DNA from: Egibacteraceae bacterium
Lineage (GTDB): Bacteria > Actinomycetota > Nitriliruptoria > Euzebyales > Egibacteraceae
Reading direction: 5' to 3'
DNA: 64,000 nt
NCBI GenBank assembly: GCA_030447925.1
Contig: JAUJNX010000001.1
Coordinates: 832,973 to 896,972, forward strand
The notes under the pieces were generated by a model. It saw only the letters and a list, made by a program, of their open reading frames with translations. It made no database searches and was not told the DNA's origin. Below, piece by piece: positions 25,788 to 35,050 of this stretch. Position 1 is the stretch's first letter, and each line of letters starts with the position of its first letter. A program made the translations under genes and the position numbers.

Positions 25788-27470
25788 ACGCCGCCCGCGT
25801 CCCGCCACCCCCGCGCCCGGGCCCCGGCCCGCCCCCGGCGCCCGCCCCGTCCCGCCCGACGCCTTCGCGGCGGCGCTCAGCGGCGCCCTGGCCGAGCCCG
25901 GCGCGGCGGACCGCGACCGCGCACCCGCCGGCCGTGACCCGGCCGGCCGCGAGGTCGCCGCGGCCTCCGCCGTGGCGTCCGCCGCCCGCGAAGCCCTGGC
26001 CCCCGCGGCCCGCCCCCGCCGGGCCACGCCCGACCCCGCGGACCCCGCCGCCGCTCCGACGCCCGGTGCCGGGTCGCCGGCCGCCGCCGCACCCGGCGCA
26101 TCCGGCGAGGTGGCCACCGCCACCGGCACGGCCGCCGAGGGGACCGCCGCCACCGCCACCGGCGCGGCGGCCGTCGCAGACGCGGCCGCCGGCACCCGCC
26201 CGCCCGGTGCCCCGTCCGGCACGGGCGCGATGATCGACCCGGCCGCCACCGACGCAGCCGTCGCCGCCGCCACGACCCCCGCCGCCGCCACGACCCCCGC
26301 CGCCGCCACGACCCCCGCCGCGGCGGCGACCGCCGCCGCCGCGACCGCTGCCGACGCGGCTGCCGGTACCGGCGCGACCGCCGGCCCGGCGGAGGGTGCC
26401 GTGGCCATCGGTGCCGACGCGGCGGCCGGTACCGGCGCGCCGGGGCCGCCGGGGCGGCTGGAGCCGCCGGGGCGGCTGGCGCCGCCGGCGAGGACGACGC
26501 CACCACCGGCGCGACCGCCGGTGCGCCTGCCCCTGCCGACACCGGGCCGACCGCAGGTCCCGCTGCTGCCGCCACCACCGCCGCTGCTGCCGCCACCGCC
26601 GCCGCCACCGGCGCGACGGCCACCGCCGCCGCCACCGCCGCCTCCGGCGCGACGGCCACCGCCGCTGCCGCCGGCGCGACGGCCCCGGACCCGGCCACCG
26701 GCGCCACCGCCGGGCCCGCGGCCGGCCCCGCAGCCGGGCTCCCCACCGGCGGCCGGGACCTCGTGCCCGACGGCTCCGGCCCCGGCGAGCCCACCGCCGA
26801 CGGCGGCGGGGCCGCCGTCGTCGCCGGGGCCGCAGCCGCGGGCGCCGGTCCGGCGGGGTCGCCCGCCGCAGCCGCCGACCTGATCGCCACCGGGCTCCGC
26901 GCCACCGGCGCGCCGGGGCCGGCGTCCCCACCGCGGCGACCGGCACCGCCGGCGACCCGGGGACCGCCGCGCGCCGACCAGAGGGGAGCCCGGCGTCCCG
27001 CCGGTCGCCGATCCCGGCGTCCCGCCGGTCGCCGACCCCGCCGTCGCGCCGCCGCCCGACCTCGGGCCGTCCCCGCCCTGTCCGCGGCCCCGCCCCGCCC
27101 CGGCGCGGACCCGCTGGTGCCGGCCGGGCTGGCGCCGCGGGTGGCGGAGGTCGCCGCCCGGCTGGAGCGCGCGCCCGCGACCGCGCGCGTCGTCCTGGAG
27201 TTCGGGGACGTCCGCGTGGCCGTCAGCGTCCGCGCCGACGTCGTCCGCGTCGCGCTGCTCGGCGCGGGCGACGGCGCCCGCCCGCTGCCACCCGGCTGGC
27301 TCCCCGGCCTGTCCGCCGCCCTGGACGCCCGCGGCCTCAACCTGGCCTCGGGACAGTCCGATCACCAGGGCAGCGGCCAGCAGGCCCCCCAGGACGGCGG
27401 GCCACCCCCCGCCCCCACCCCCGCCCGCCCCCGACCCGCCCGTGCCGCCGACCGCGGTCTGCGCCTCTAG
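25784..27470 (+). CDS. fliK: FliK-like hook-length control protein, Ala/Thr/Pro-rich, frameshifted
   Basis: Position between fliJ/transglycosylase and flgD, and a long biased N-terminal region followed by a folded C-terminus, fit FliK. The middle is almost pure Ala, Thr, Pro and Gly, with AATTP units repeated near 26262-26315 and long GCC/ACC runs. The end ([40 protein letters not shown]) resembles the Flg_hook C-terminal domain that switches export specificity. Several frame changes occur in the low-complexity part, so its exact sequence and length are not reliable. GTG at 25784 overlaps the upstream stop. Confidence 0.75.
26262..26315 (+). repeat. 15-bp tandem repeat inside fliK
   Basis: Three near-perfect copies of a 15-bp unit (CCGCCGCCACGACCC) encode AATTP repeats in the FliK linker. 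Such in-frame units can change the length of the hook ruler by slippage. Confidence 0.75.
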
Positions 27471-27478
27471 GAGGACCC

Positions 27479-27913
27479 ATGTCCGTCCCCGCGATCCCCG
27501 GCGCCGCCGCGGCCGCCACCCCGGCGCCCGCCGGCGCCCAGGCCGCCGGCCTCGGCGCCCTGGACAGCCAGGCGTTCCTCAAGCTCCTGGTCGCCCAGCT
27601 GCGCTACCAGAACCCGCTGGCGCCGTCGGACCCGTCGGCGATGCTGGGCCAGACGGCCCAGTTCACCCAGGTCGAGTCGCTCCAGGCCCTGGCCGCCACC
27701 CAGGCGCAGCTGTCGACGCTGTCCCAGACCGGGGTCGCGTCGGGGCTGGTCGGCCGCCAGGTGTCGGCGGTCGCCGCCGACGGCAGCGCGCTCAGCGGGG
27801 TCGTGGAGGCCGTGCGCTTCTCCGGCCAGGGCCCGGTCCTGGTGGTGGGCGGCGCGGAGGTGCCGCTGGCCGCTGTCTCCGAGGTCCGCCCCCAGGCCCC
27901 GCCGACCGCCTGA
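27479..27913 (+). CDS. flgD: FlgD hook-capping protein
   Basis: 144 residues. The conserved N-terminal export and capping region is clear: LDSQAFLKLLVAQLRYQNPL followed by FTQVESLQALAATQ. The C-terminal half (SGLVGRQVSAVAADGSALSG) is the short tudor-like part; the FLG_hook Ig-like domain of larger FlgD proteins is absent. FlgD caps the growing hook. ATG at 27479 follows AGGAGGAC. A sigma-28-like promoter begins 7 nt after its stop. Confidence 0.93.
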   Translation: MSVPAIPGAAAAATPAPAGAQAAGLGALDSQAFLKLLVAQLRYQNPLAPSDPSAMLGQTAQFTQVESLQALAATQAQLSTLSQTGVASGLVGRQVSAVAADGSALSGVVEAVRFSGQGPVLVVGGAEVPLAAVSEVRPQAPPTA

Positions 27914-27919
27914 CCGCGC

Positions 27920-27947
27920 TACAGGCGGCCCCCGAACCCGCCGATCC
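27920..27947 (+). promoter_or_regulatory. Sigma-28-like promoter before flgE
   Basis: TACA (27920-27923), 16-nt spacer, GCCGATCC (27940-27947), the closest match to the sigma-28 -10 consensus in the window. It leaves a leader of about 115 nt before the flgE ribosome site GAGGAAGGG, with no gene in it. Confidence 0.55.
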
Positions 27948-28067
27948 TCCAACCGGAACACGGGCACCGGGCGCGATACGCGCACTGCAGGGATGCGATC
28001 CGCCTCCACGGACGGGGGGTGCCGAGCCCGCGGCACCGATCACACCACGACGAGGAAGGGATCACCC

Positions 28068-28928
28068 ATGCTGCGCTCGATGTTCTCCGGGGTCTCCGGG
28101 CTCCGGTCCCACCAGGCGATGATGGACGTCGTCGGCAACAACGTCGCGAACGTCAACACCTCCGGGTTCAAGTCGTCCCGGGCGACGTTCCAGGAGGCGC
28201 TCACCCAGGTGCAGCGGGGCGCCACCGCGGCGACCGCCGCGCAGGGCGGCATCAACCCGTTCCAGCTCGGCCTCGGCGCCCGCACCGCGACCGTCGACGC
28301 CGTGATGGGCCAGGGGGCCCTCCAGCTCACCGGCCGCAGCACCGACCTCGCCATCCAGGGCGAGGGCATGTTCGTCGTCGAGCGCGACGGGGCGCAGTTC
28401 TTCTCGCGGGCCGGCGCGTTCAACTTCGACGCCCCCGACCCCGCGGGCGTCAGCCGCCTGGTCGGTCCCGGCGGCGAGCGCGTCCAGGGCTACCTGGGCA
28501 GCCCGCCCGACGAGGCCACCCTGGTCGACGTCGAGCTGAACCTGCGCGACTTCGCCGACGTCGCCATCGGCGTGGACGGGTCGATCACCGGCCGGCGCAT
28601 CCGCGACGCGGGCGGCAACCCGGTCGAGGGCGCGCCGGAGGAGGTCCTCGGCGCCGTCGCCGTCGCCACCTTCGGCAACACCAACGGCCTTGAGCGCGAG
28701 GGCAACAGCCTGTACCGGACCACGCCGAACTCCGGCGCCCCCGACATCGGCCGAGCCGGGCAGGAGGGCCGGGGTGCGCTGCAGGCCGGGAGCCTGGAGA
28801 TGTCCAACGTCGACCTGGCCCAGGAGTTCACCAACCTGATCCTCGCCCAGCGCGGGTTCCAGGCGAACTCCCGGCTGATCACCTCCAGCGACGAGATGCT
28901 GCAGGACCTCGTCAACCTCAAGCGGTGA
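28068..28928 (+). CDS. flgE: FlgE-type flagellar hook protein, short
   Basis: 286 residues, shorter than most hook proteins. It starts MLRSMFSGVSGLRSHQAMMD with the rod/hook motif NNVANVNTSGFKSSRATFQE. The internal DLAIQGEGMFVVERDGAQFF segment is the FlgE/F/G core, and the C-terminus (VDLAQEFTNLILAQRGFQAN) is the second D0 helix. The place after flgD identifies it as the hook protein, though the small size is also compatible with FlgG. The ATG at 28068 is set by the GAGGAAGGG ribosome site and the family start. Confidence 0.88.
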   Translation: MLRSMFSGVSGLRSHQAMMDVVGNNVANVNTSGFKSSRATFQEALTQVQRGATAATAAQGGINPFQLGLGARTATVDAVMGQGALQLTGRSTDLAIQGEGMFVVERDGAQFFSRAGAFNFDAPDPAGVSRLVGPGGERVQGYLGSPPDEATLVDVELNLRDFADVAIGVDGSITGRRIRDAGGNPVEGAPEEVLGAVAVATFGNTNGLEREGNSLYRTTPNSGAPDIGRAGQEGRGALQAGSLEMSNVDLAQEFTNLILAQRGFQANSRLITSSDEMLQDLVNLKR

Positions 28929-29833
28929 TGCGCGGCTACGACTTCCGCCGCCCCGACCGCTTCGGCCGGGAGCAGATCCGCCACCTGGATGCCCTGCACG
29001 AGGTCTTCGCGCGCCGGTTCTCCAGCGGCCTGGGCGGCCAGCTCCGCGCCCTGGTGTCGCTGGAGCCGGTCGCGCTGGACCAGCTGGGCTTCGACGACTA
29101 CCTGCGCTCGATGCCGAACCCGACGGTCGTGGGGGTCGTGAACGTACCCCCGCTGGCCGGCGCGGTGACGCTGGAGCTGGACGTGCAGCTGGCGCTGGTC
29201 CTGGTCGACCGCCTGCTCGGCGGCCGGCCCGGCCCGGGCGGCGCCGGAGACCCGCGCCGCCCGACGGAGCTGGAGACCTTCCTGCTCCGCGACCTGCTGA
29301 CCACCGCCGTCGCCGCGCTGGCCGAGGCGCTGGAGGGCGTCGGGGACCTGCGCCCCGCCCTCGCCGGGCTCGAGTACAACCCGCAGTTCCTCCAGCTGGC
29401 CGCGCCGTCGGAGACGGTCCTGCTCGTCACCTACCGGCTGACGGTCGCGGGTGACGGCACCTGCGAGGGTCTGCTCACCCTGTGCTACCCGGCGTCGGTG
29501 GCGGGCCCGCTGCTCGAGCAGGTGTCCGAGGCCCTGCCGGCCGAGGCGCCCGCCCAGGACCCGGCCACCGAGCCGCTGCGCGAGCTGCTGGAGGACATCG
29601 AGGTCGGCCTGACCGTCAGGCTGCGCGACTGCCCCGTCCCCGCCCGCGACGTGGCGGCGCTGCGCGTCGGCGACGTCCTGCGGCTGGACCACCGCGTCGA
29701 CGAGCCCGCCCTGGTCGCCGTCGGCGACATGCCCGTGCTCACCGCCCACCTCGGCCGCCGGGGACGGCGCCTTGCGGTCGCGGTCGAGGCGTGGCGCGAC
29801 CGGCCCGCGCTCGGCTGGGAGACCGCCCGATGA
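28928..29833 (+). CDS. fliM: FliM motor switch protein
   Basis: About 301 residues. The N-terminus begins directly with the core (YDFRRPDRFGREQIRHLDAL), so the CheY-binding LSQxEID segment found at the start of most FliM proteins is missing. The middle domain follows (RRFSSGLGGQLRALVSLEPV, VDRLLGGRPG). The C-terminal SpoA domain (VGLTVRLRDCPVPARDVAAL, VGDVLRLDH) pairs with FliN. FliM forms the C ring. ATG at 28928 shares one base with the flgE stop; a GTG three bases earlier is possible. fliL, usual before fliM, is absent. Confidence 0.92.
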   Translation: MRGYDFRRPDRFGREQIRHLDALHEVFARRFSSGLGGQLRALVSLEPVALDQLGFDDYLRSMPNPTVVGVVNVPPLAGAVTLELDVQLALVLVDRLLGGRPGPGGAGDPRRPTELETFLLRDLLTTAVAALAEALEGVGDLRPALAGLEYNPQFLQLAAPSETVLLVTYRLTVAGDGTCEGLLTLCYPASVAGPLLEQVSEALPAEAPAQDPATEPLRELLEDIEVGLTVRLRDCPVPARDVAALRVGDVLRLDHRVDEPALVAVGDMPVLTAHLGRRGRRLAVAVEAWRDRPALGWETAR

Positions 29834-30168
29834 CCACGTCCGCATCCGCGCCCGCACCCGGCGGCACCGAGCCGCCCGTCGCCCCCGTCGCCTACCCCGA
29901 CCTGGGGGCCGGGCAGGCGCCCGCCGCCCCCGGCGACCTCGACCTGCTCCGCGACGTCGACCTGACCATGACCGTGGAGCTGGGCCGCGTCCAGCTCAAG
30001 GTGCGCGACCTGCTGCGCCTGGGGCAGGGCAGCGTCATCGAGCTCAACCGCTCCGCGGGCGCGCCCGTCGACGTCCTGGTCAACGGCAGCCTGGTCGCAC
30101 GCGGCGAGGTCGTCGTCGTGGACGACGAGCTCGGCGTCCGCGTCACCGAGCTGTTCCGCCGCTCCTGA
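29830..30168 (+). CDS. fliN: FliN motor switch protein
   Basis: 112 residues. A ~38-residue Pro/Ala-rich lead is followed by a complete SpoA domain: RDVDLTMTVELGRVQLKVRD, LLRLGQGSVIELNRSAGAPV and DVLVNGSLVARGEVVVVDD. FliN builds the lower part of the C ring and docks FliH. ATG overlaps the fliM stop by 4 bp. Confidence 0.95.
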   Translation: MTTSASAPAPGGTEPPVAPVAYPDLGAGQAPAAPGDLDLLRDVDLTMTVELGRVQLKVRDLLRLGQGSVIELNRSAGAPVDVLVNGSLVARGEVVVVDDELGVRVTELFRRS

Positions 30169-30173
30169 GCACT

Positions 30174-30659
30174 ATGGGCCCGCCCTCGACGCTGGACGCG
30201 GCGGTGCGCCTGCTGCTGCCGCTCGCCCTGATCGTGGGCGGGCTGCTCGGCGTGCGCTGGCTGCTTGCGCGCGGGCAGGCCGGCGGGCGGGTCGACGGCC
30301 TGCGCGTCCTGGGCCGCGCGGCCATGACCCGCGGGGCCGCCGTGGCCGTCGTGCGCGTGGACGGCCGCCGCTTCCTGGTCGGCGCCGCGGACGGGGCGTG
30401 CGCCTGCTGGCCGAGCTGGGACCCGACGCCGCCCACCCGGGCCAGGGAACCCCGGGCACCCCGGGGAGCGCGCACCCCCCGGGCACCGGCCCGCTCGCCG
30501 GCGCCGGACCGCTGGCCGGGCCGGGCCCGCTGGCCGGGCCGGGCCCCCTGGCCGGGCCGGGCTCCCTCGCCGGGCCGGGCCCGCTGGCCGGGCCGGGCCC
30601 GCTGGCGCTGCCCGAGGGGGCGGACGGGCGCGGGGTCCTGGGGCGCCTGCGGCGGATGA
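30174..30659 (+). CDS. fliO: FliO export component, frameshifted near 30395, with PLAGPG repeats
   Basis: The N-terminus has one membrane helix (LLLPLALIVGGLLGVRWLLA) followed by the cytoplasmic FliO region (VDGLRVLGRAAMTRGAAVAV, VDGRRFLVGAAD). Near 30395 one missing base shifts into RLLAELGPDAAH and then about seven GPLAGP/PLAGPG repeats, ending near LGRLRR. FliO assists assembly of the FliP pore. The repeat part has no known role. The published-frame stop overlaps the fliP ATG; in the shifted frame no stop intervenes before fliP, so the exact end is uncertain. Confidence 0.8.
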   Translation: MGPPSTLDAAVRLLLPLALIVGGLLGVRWLLARGQAGGRVDGLRVLGRAAMTRGAAVAVVRVDGRRFLVGAADGACACWPSWDPTPPTRAREPRAPRGARTPRAPARSPAPDRWPGRARWPGRAPWPGRAPSPGRARWPGRARWRCPRGRTGAGSWGACGG

Positions 30660-31504
30660 CCGTGCGCTCGGCGCCGGGCGCGCGGCGGGCGCTGGCCGCC
30701 GCCGCCGTGGCCGTGGTCGCCGGCGGGGTGCTGGCCCCCGGGCCCGCGCGGGCGCAGGACGTCGCCCCGCCGCCCGCCGTGCCGGACACCCCCGCGGGCG
30801 CGGGGCCCGTCGTCCCCGACGTCCCCGGCACCCAGGTCGTGCCCGACCTCGGCGTCACCATCGACGGCGACCCGGCCCTCAGCCGCACGGTCGTCGTCGT
30901 GCTGCTGCTCACGATCGGGTCGATCGCCCCCGGGCTCCTGCTGCTGATGACCACGTTCACGCGCTTCGTGATCGTCCTCGGCCTGGCCAAGAACGCGCTC
31001 GCGCTGCAGACCATCCCGCCGTCGCAGGTCCTCGTCGGGCTGGCCCTGTTCCTGACCTTCTTCGTCATGGCCCCGACCTTCCGCGAGGCGAACGAGAACG
31101 GCCTCCAGCCGCTGCTGGCGGGCGAGCTGGGTCAGGGCGAGGCGCTGCAGGGCGCCTTCGACCCCTTCCGCCGGTTCATGCTCGCCCAGACCCGGCCCGA
31201 CGACCTCGAGCTGTTCATCGACCTCAGCGGCGACGAGCCCGCCCAGCCGTCCGACGTGGCGGCCACCACGCTCATCCCCGCCTTCGTGATCTCCGAGCTG
31301 CGCACGGCGTTCATCACGGGCTTCGTGATCTTCGTGCCGTTCCTGGTCGTCGACCTCGTCGTCGCCGCGGTGCTCATGTCCCTCGGCATGGTCATGCTGC
31401 CGCCGGTCTTCATCTCGCTGCCCCTGAAGCTGCTGCTGTTCGTGCTGGTGGACGGGTGGGTGCTCATCATCGGCTCGCTGGTGGGGTCGGTGAACGCGGC
31501 GTGA
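30656..31504 (+). CDS. fliP: FliP type III export gate protein
   Basis: 282 residues with an N-terminal cleavable-type signal (ALAAAAVAVVAGGVLAPGPARA), unusual for export gate parts but normal for FliP. Conserved segments are GSIAPGLLLLMTTFTRFVIV, IPPSQVLVGLALFLTFFVMA, FISELRTAF-like ISELRTAFITGFVIFVPFLV and LPPVFISLPLKLLLFVLVDG. FliP, FliQ and FliR form the helical pore of the export gate. The ATG overlaps the stop of fliO, and fliQ overlaps its stop. Confidence 0.95.
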   Translation: MTVRSAPGARRALAAAAVAVVAGGVLAPGPARAQDVAPPPAVPDTPAGAGPVVPDVPGTQVVPDLGVTIDGDPALSRTVVVVLLLTIGSIAPGLLLLMTTFTRFVIVLGLAKNALALQTIPPSQVLVGLALFLTFFVMAPTFREANENGLQPLLAGELGQGEALQGAFDPFRRFMLAQTRPDDLELFIDLSGDEPAQPSDVAATTLIPAFVISELRTAFITGFVIFVPFLVVDLVVAAVLMSLGMVMLPPVFISLPLKLLLFVLVDGWVLIIGSLVGSVNAA

Positions 31505-31767
31505 CCGACGCGCAGGTCCTGCAGATCGCCGGGGGCGCGCTGGCGGTCGCCGCCAAGCTCGCCGTCCCGCTGCTGGGCGTGAGCCTGGTGATCGGCGTGG
31601 CGATCTCGCTGCTGCAGACCATCACCCAGATCCAGGAGCAGAGCCTCACCTTCGTGCCCAAGCTGATCGGGGTCGCCGTGCTGGTGCTGCTGCTGGGGAG
31701 CTGGATGATCCGCGAGCTGACCACCTGGGTGACCGCGCTGTGGCGCGCGATCCCCACGATGCTGTAG
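31501..31767 (+). CDS. fliQ: FliQ type III export gate protein
   Basis: 88 residues with two membrane helices and the family motif VAISLLQTITQIQEQSLTFV in the middle, typical for FliQ/SctS. GTG at 31501 overlaps the fliP stop by 4 bp. Length is the family norm. Confidence 0.95.
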   Translation: MTDAQVLQIAGGALAVAAKLAVPLLGVSLVIGVAISLLQTITQIQEQSLTFVPKLIGVAVLVLLLGSWMIRELTTWVTALWRAIPTML

Positions 31768-31774
31768 CCGCGGC

Positions 31775-32551
31775 GTGCTCGACCTCGACCTCGCAGCCGG
31801 CCTGCTGACGGGGCTGCTGCTGGCCCTGACCCGGGTCGCCGCGTTCGTCGTCGCCTCGCCGCTGCTGGCCCGGCTGGTGCCCGCCCCCGGCCGGGTCGCG
31901 GTCACCGTCGCGCTGGGCTTCGCCCTGGCCGCGCCCGTGGAGCCGGCCGTGTCCCTGCCGGGCCTGCTCGTCCTGGCCACCGCCAACGCGGCGGTGGGCA
32001 TCGCCGTGGGCTGGCTCACCGGGGTGCTGTTCCAGCTGTTCGCCGCCGCCGGCGGCCTGGTCGACCTGACCTCGGGGATCAGCGTGAGCAGCCTGTTCGA
32101 CCCGACCCTGGGCGACCAGGCCGCGGTCTACAGCCGCCTGTTCAACCAGGTGGCCCTGGCGCTGTTCTACGTGCTCGGCGGGGTCGAGGCGCTGGTCCGG
32201 GGGCTGGCGCTCAGCGTCGAGGCGCTCCCGCTGGACGGTGCCGTCGACCCGCAGCCCGCCCTGGCTGACGTCGCCGTGGACCTCACGAGCCGCCTGCTGG
32301 TCCTGGCCGTCGAGCTGGCGCTGCCGCTGCTGTCGGCCCTGTTCCTGACCGAGGTCGTCCTGGGCCTGGCGGGGCGGCTGGCGCCCCAGGCCAACGTGTT
32401 CCTGCTCGGCCTGCCGCTGAAGCTCCTGCTCGCCCTCACTGTGGGCGGGGCCGCCCTCGCCCTGTTCCCCGGCGCCATGGACAGCCTGCTGGGGAGCATC
32501 GCCGACACCTTCCGCGATGCCCTGCGCGGCCTGATGCCCGAGCCGCCATGA
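31775..32551 (+). CDS. fliR: FliR type III export gate protein
   Basis: 258 residues and six or so hydrophobic helices. The LTRVAAFVVASPLLARLVPA start and the AAGGLVDLTSGISVSSLFDP segment are the FliR signature. It completes the FliP-FliQ-FliR pore. In most loci flhB and flhA follow; here metG lies directly downstream on the other strand, so flhB, flhA and the hook-junction genes must be elsewhere. Confidence 0.94.
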   Translation: MLDLDLAAGLLTGLLLALTRVAAFVVASPLLARLVPAPGRVAVTVALGFALAAPVEPAVSLPGLLVLATANAAVGIAVGWLTGVLFQLFAAAGGLVDLTSGISVSSLFDPTLGDQAAVYSRLFNQVALALFYVLGGVEALVRGLALSVEALPLDGAVDPQPALADVAVDLTSRLLVLAVELALPLLSALFLTEVVLGLAGRLAPQANVFLLGLPLKLLLALTVGGAALALFPGAMDSLLGSIADTFRDALRGLMPEPP

Positions 32552-32563
32552 TGGGGGCCGGCC

Positions 32564-34273
32564 TCAGGCGCCCGCCTCCGCGGGGCCGCCGAAGCGGGCC
32601 CGCCAGGCGATCAGGTCCTCGTCGGCGATCTTGCGGAACAGGACCTCCGGCACGGAGAAGGCGTGGCCGGGCCCCAGGCGCGCGAGCTCGGCGGCCGGGT
32701 CCCCGCCCGGCCAGGCGAGGTCGGCCGGCCCCAGGCCCAGCGCCGCCGCGATCCGCTCCGCGGTCGACGGCAGGATCGCGGCGGACAGCACCGCGGTCAC
32801 GCGCAGCAGGTTGGCCGCGGTGCGCAGGGTGCAGGCCGTCGTGGCCGGGTCGGTCTTGATCGTGCGCCAGGGCTCGCGGCGCTCGAGGTAGGTGTTGCCC
32901 ACGGCCCACAGCCCGCGCAGCTCGCGCGCGGCCTTGCGGAAGTGCAGGGCCTCGATCTCCGCGGTGTAGGCGGCGACCGCGCGGCCGACGTCGGCGGCGA
33001 GCTCCGCCTCCAGCTCGCCGGGCTCCCCGCCCTCGGGCAGCGCGTCGCCGAAGCGGCGCTGGGTGAACGTCAGCGTGCGGTTCACGAAGTTGCCCAGGGT
33101 GTCGGCGAGGTCCTTGTTCACGGCCTCGGCCAGCAGCTCCCAGGTGAAGGCGCTGTCGGAGGACTCCGGGGAGTTGGCCATCAGGTACCAGCGCCACTGG
33201 TCGGCCGGCAGGATCTCCAGCGCGTCGTCCATGAAGACGCCGACGCCGCGGCTGGTCGAGAACTTGCCCCCGTAGTAGGTGAGGTAGTTGGTGCCCTTGA
33301 TGGTGTCGACCAGCTTCCAGGGCTCGCGCGTCCCCAGGATCGTGGACGGGAAGCTGATCGTGTGGAAGGGCACGTTGTCCTTGCCCATGAACTGGGTGTA
33401 GCGGACGTCGTCGGCCTCCCACCACCACGACCGCCAGTCGCGCGCCTCGCCGGGCGGGGCCGCGTCGGCCCACTCCCAGGTCGCGCCCAGGTACTCGATC
33501 GGCGCGTCGAACCAGACGTAGAAGACCTGGTCCTCGAACCCGGGCCGCCCGACCGGGACACCCCAGCGCAGGTTGCGGGTGACGTCGCGGTCCGCCACGC
33601 CCTCGTCCAGCCACTTGTAGGCGATCGAGGTCACCAGCACGGGCCAGTCGGCCTTGGTGTCGATCCAGGCCCGCACCTCGTCGGACAGCTTGGACTGCAG
33701 GAGGTACAGGTGCCGCGTCGAGCGGACCTCCAGGTCGGTGGAGCCGCTGATCGCCGAGCGCGGCTCGATCAGGTCGGTGGGGTCCAGCAGCCGGGTGCAG
33801 TTCTCGCACTGGTCCCCGCGCGCCGCGTCGTAGCCGCAGTGCGGGCAGGTCCCCACCACGTAGCGGTCGGGCAGGAAGCGGTCGTCGGCGACGGAGTAGA
33901 CCTGCTTGGTCTCGCGCTCCTCCAGGAACCCCTGCGCCTCCAGCCGCCGCGCGAACTGCTGGGTCAGGGTGTGGTTGCGCGCGGAGGAGCTGCGCCCGAA
34001 GTGGTCCCACGACAGCCCGAAGCGCGCGCCGACGTCGGCCTGCAGCGCGTGCTGGCGGCGGCAGTACTCCTCCACGTCCAGGCCCGCCGCCCGCGCCGCC
34101 AGCTCCGCGGGCGTGCCGTGCTCGTCGGTGGCGCAGATGTACAGGACCTGCTCGCCGCGGGCGCGCAGGTGTCGTGCGTACACGTCGGCGGGGAGCATGG
34201 ACCCGACCAGGTTCCCGAGGTGCTTGACGCCGTTGATGTACGGGAGGGCGCTGGTGACGAGGTGCCGGGTCAT
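32564..34273 (-). CDS. metG: Methionyl-tRNA synthetase
   Basis: 569 residues, class I synthetase. The HIGH-type motif appears as [20 protein letters not shown]. The zinc knuckle has two CxxC pairs (CPHCGY and CENC). The KMSKS loop is [11 protein letters not shown], a known variant. The anticodon domain starts after [20 protein letters not shown]. There is no C-terminal tRNA-binding (Trbp111) extension. It charges tRNA-Met in the cytosol. The -10 box TAGCCT lies 6 nt before the ATG, so the mRNA is likely leaderless. It ends 13 nt from fliR, in convergent orientation. Confidence 0.96.
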   Translation of the reverse strand: MTRHLVTSALPYINGVKHLGNLVGSMLPADVYARHLRARGEQVLYICATDEHGTPAELAARAAGLDVEEYCRRQHALQADVGARFGLSWDHFGRSSSARNHTLTQQFARRLEAQGFLEERETKQVYSVADDRFLPDRYVVGTCPHCGYDAARGDQCENCTRLLDPTDLIEPRSAISGSTDLEVRSTRHLYLLQSKLSDEVRAWIDTKADWPVLVTSIAYKWLDEGVADRDVTRNLRWGVPVGRPGFEDQVFYVWFDAPIEYLGATWEWADAAPPGEARDWRSWWWEADDVRYTQFMGKDNVPFHTISFPSTILGTREPWKLVDTIKGTNYLTYYGGKFSTSRGVGVFMDDALEILPADQWRWYLMANSPESSDSAFTWELLAEAVNKDLADTLGNFVNRTLTFTQRRFGDALPEGGEPGELEAELAADVGRAVAAYTAEIEALHFRKAARELRGLWAVGNTYLERREPWRTIKTDPATTACTLRTAANLLRVTAVLSAAILPSTAERIAAALGLGPADLAWPGGDPAAELARLGPGHAFSVPEVLFRKIADEDLIAWRARFGGPAEAGA

Positions 34274-34279
34274 GCCGGG

Positions 34280-34285
34280 AGGCTA
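34280..34285 (-). promoter_or_regulatory. -10 box of metG, leaderless start
   Basis: TAGCCT on the minus strand ends 6 nt before the metG ATG. No clear -35 element is seen. Confidence 0.5.
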
Positions 34286-34368
34286 GCGTTCCAGGTCGCA
34301 CGTCATGTCGGGGCGCAACCTGCCCGCCCGCTGGTGCGTCGGGGCTCTCCGAGAGGAGGTCCGCGACG

Positions 34369-34920
34369 GTGACGACCCTGCCCCTGCCGCTATCGACGAG
34401 GACCACATCCGTGGCCGCACGTCCCGCCGGGCCCCCGGCGGCGTTCGCCGACGTCTACGCCGCGCACCACGCCGAGGCCCTGCGCCTGGCCTACCTGCTG
34501 TGCGGTGATGTGACCCGGGCGGAGGACGCGGTGGCGGAGGCGTTCGTCAAGGTGTGGCGGCGGTGGGAGGCGGGGGCGGTGACCTCGCCGCGGGCCTACG
34601 TCCGCCGCGCGGTGGTCAACGAGGTCAACTCGCGCTTCCGGCGCCTGCGCCTGGAGCGGCGCGAGGCCCAGCGCCGCCACGGCGACGACCGCGGCGCGCG
34701 GGCCCACGACGAGGACCTGGCCGACGCCGACCAGCTCCTGGGCGCGCTGCGCCAGCTGCCCGCGCGCCAGCGCACCGCGATCGTGCTGCGCTACTACTCG
34801 GACCTGTCGGAGGCGGAGACGGCCGCCGCGATGGACTGCTCGGTCGGCACGGTGAAGTCCAGCGTGTCGCGCGGGCTCGCCCGGCTGCGCGCGATCGTCC
34901 CCGCGGAGCGCGCGCTGTGA
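34369..34920 (+). CDS. ECF RNA polymerase sigma factor, SigE-like family
   Basis: 183 residues with region 2 (FADVYAAHHAEALRLAYLLC, then AEDAVAEAFVKVWRRW) and region 4 (LPARQRTAIVLRYYSDLSEA, ETAAAMDCSVGTVKSSVSRG). These match the SigE family of actinobacterial ECF sigma factors. GTG at 34369 is chosen for the GAGAGGAGG ribosome site and because the next downstream start would cut region 2. Two tandem 65-bp repeats separate it from a membrane-anchored partner that may act as its regulator. Its target promoters are unknown. Confidence 0.9.
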   Translation: MTTLPLPLSTRTTSVAARPAGPPAAFADVYAAHHAEALRLAYLLCGDVTRAEDAVAEAFVKVWRRWEAGAVTSPRAYVRRAVVNEVNSRFRRLRLERREAQRRHGDDRGARAHDEDLADADQLLGALRQLPARQRTAIVLRYYSDLSEAETAAAMDCSVGTVKSSVSRGLARLRAIVPAERAL

Positions 34921-35050
34921 GCGCCGCGGGGCGAAGCCCGGAGTCGTCGCACGCAAGCCGTCCGGCGTCTGAGGTGCAGGCATGAGCGCCGCGGGGCGAA
35001 GCCTGGAGTCGTCGCACGGAAGCCGCCCGGCGTCTGAGGTGCAGGCATGA
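34917..35050 (+). repeat. Two tandem 65-bp repeats, each holding a coupled 22-codon reading frame
   Basis: Copy 1 begins at 34918 and copy 2 at 34983; they differ at only a few positions. Each unit, with its flanking base, reads as a GTG/ATG start, 22 codons and TGA (34917-34985 and 34982-35050). The peptides end SRPASEVQA in both. Each start overlaps the previous stop by 4 bp, forming a chain from the sigma factor to the next gene. Peptide 1 reads VSAAGRSPESSHASRPASEV plus QA, peptide 2 MSAAGRSLESSHGSRPASEV plus QA. The 24-bp core recurs at 36851, which argues for a dispersed repeat; translation is unproven. Confidence 0.8.

Noticed and set aside
26262..26315. Short regular repeats as a CRISPR array
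   Set aside because: Units are 15 bp, contiguous, without spacers, and encode AATTP in the FliK linker.
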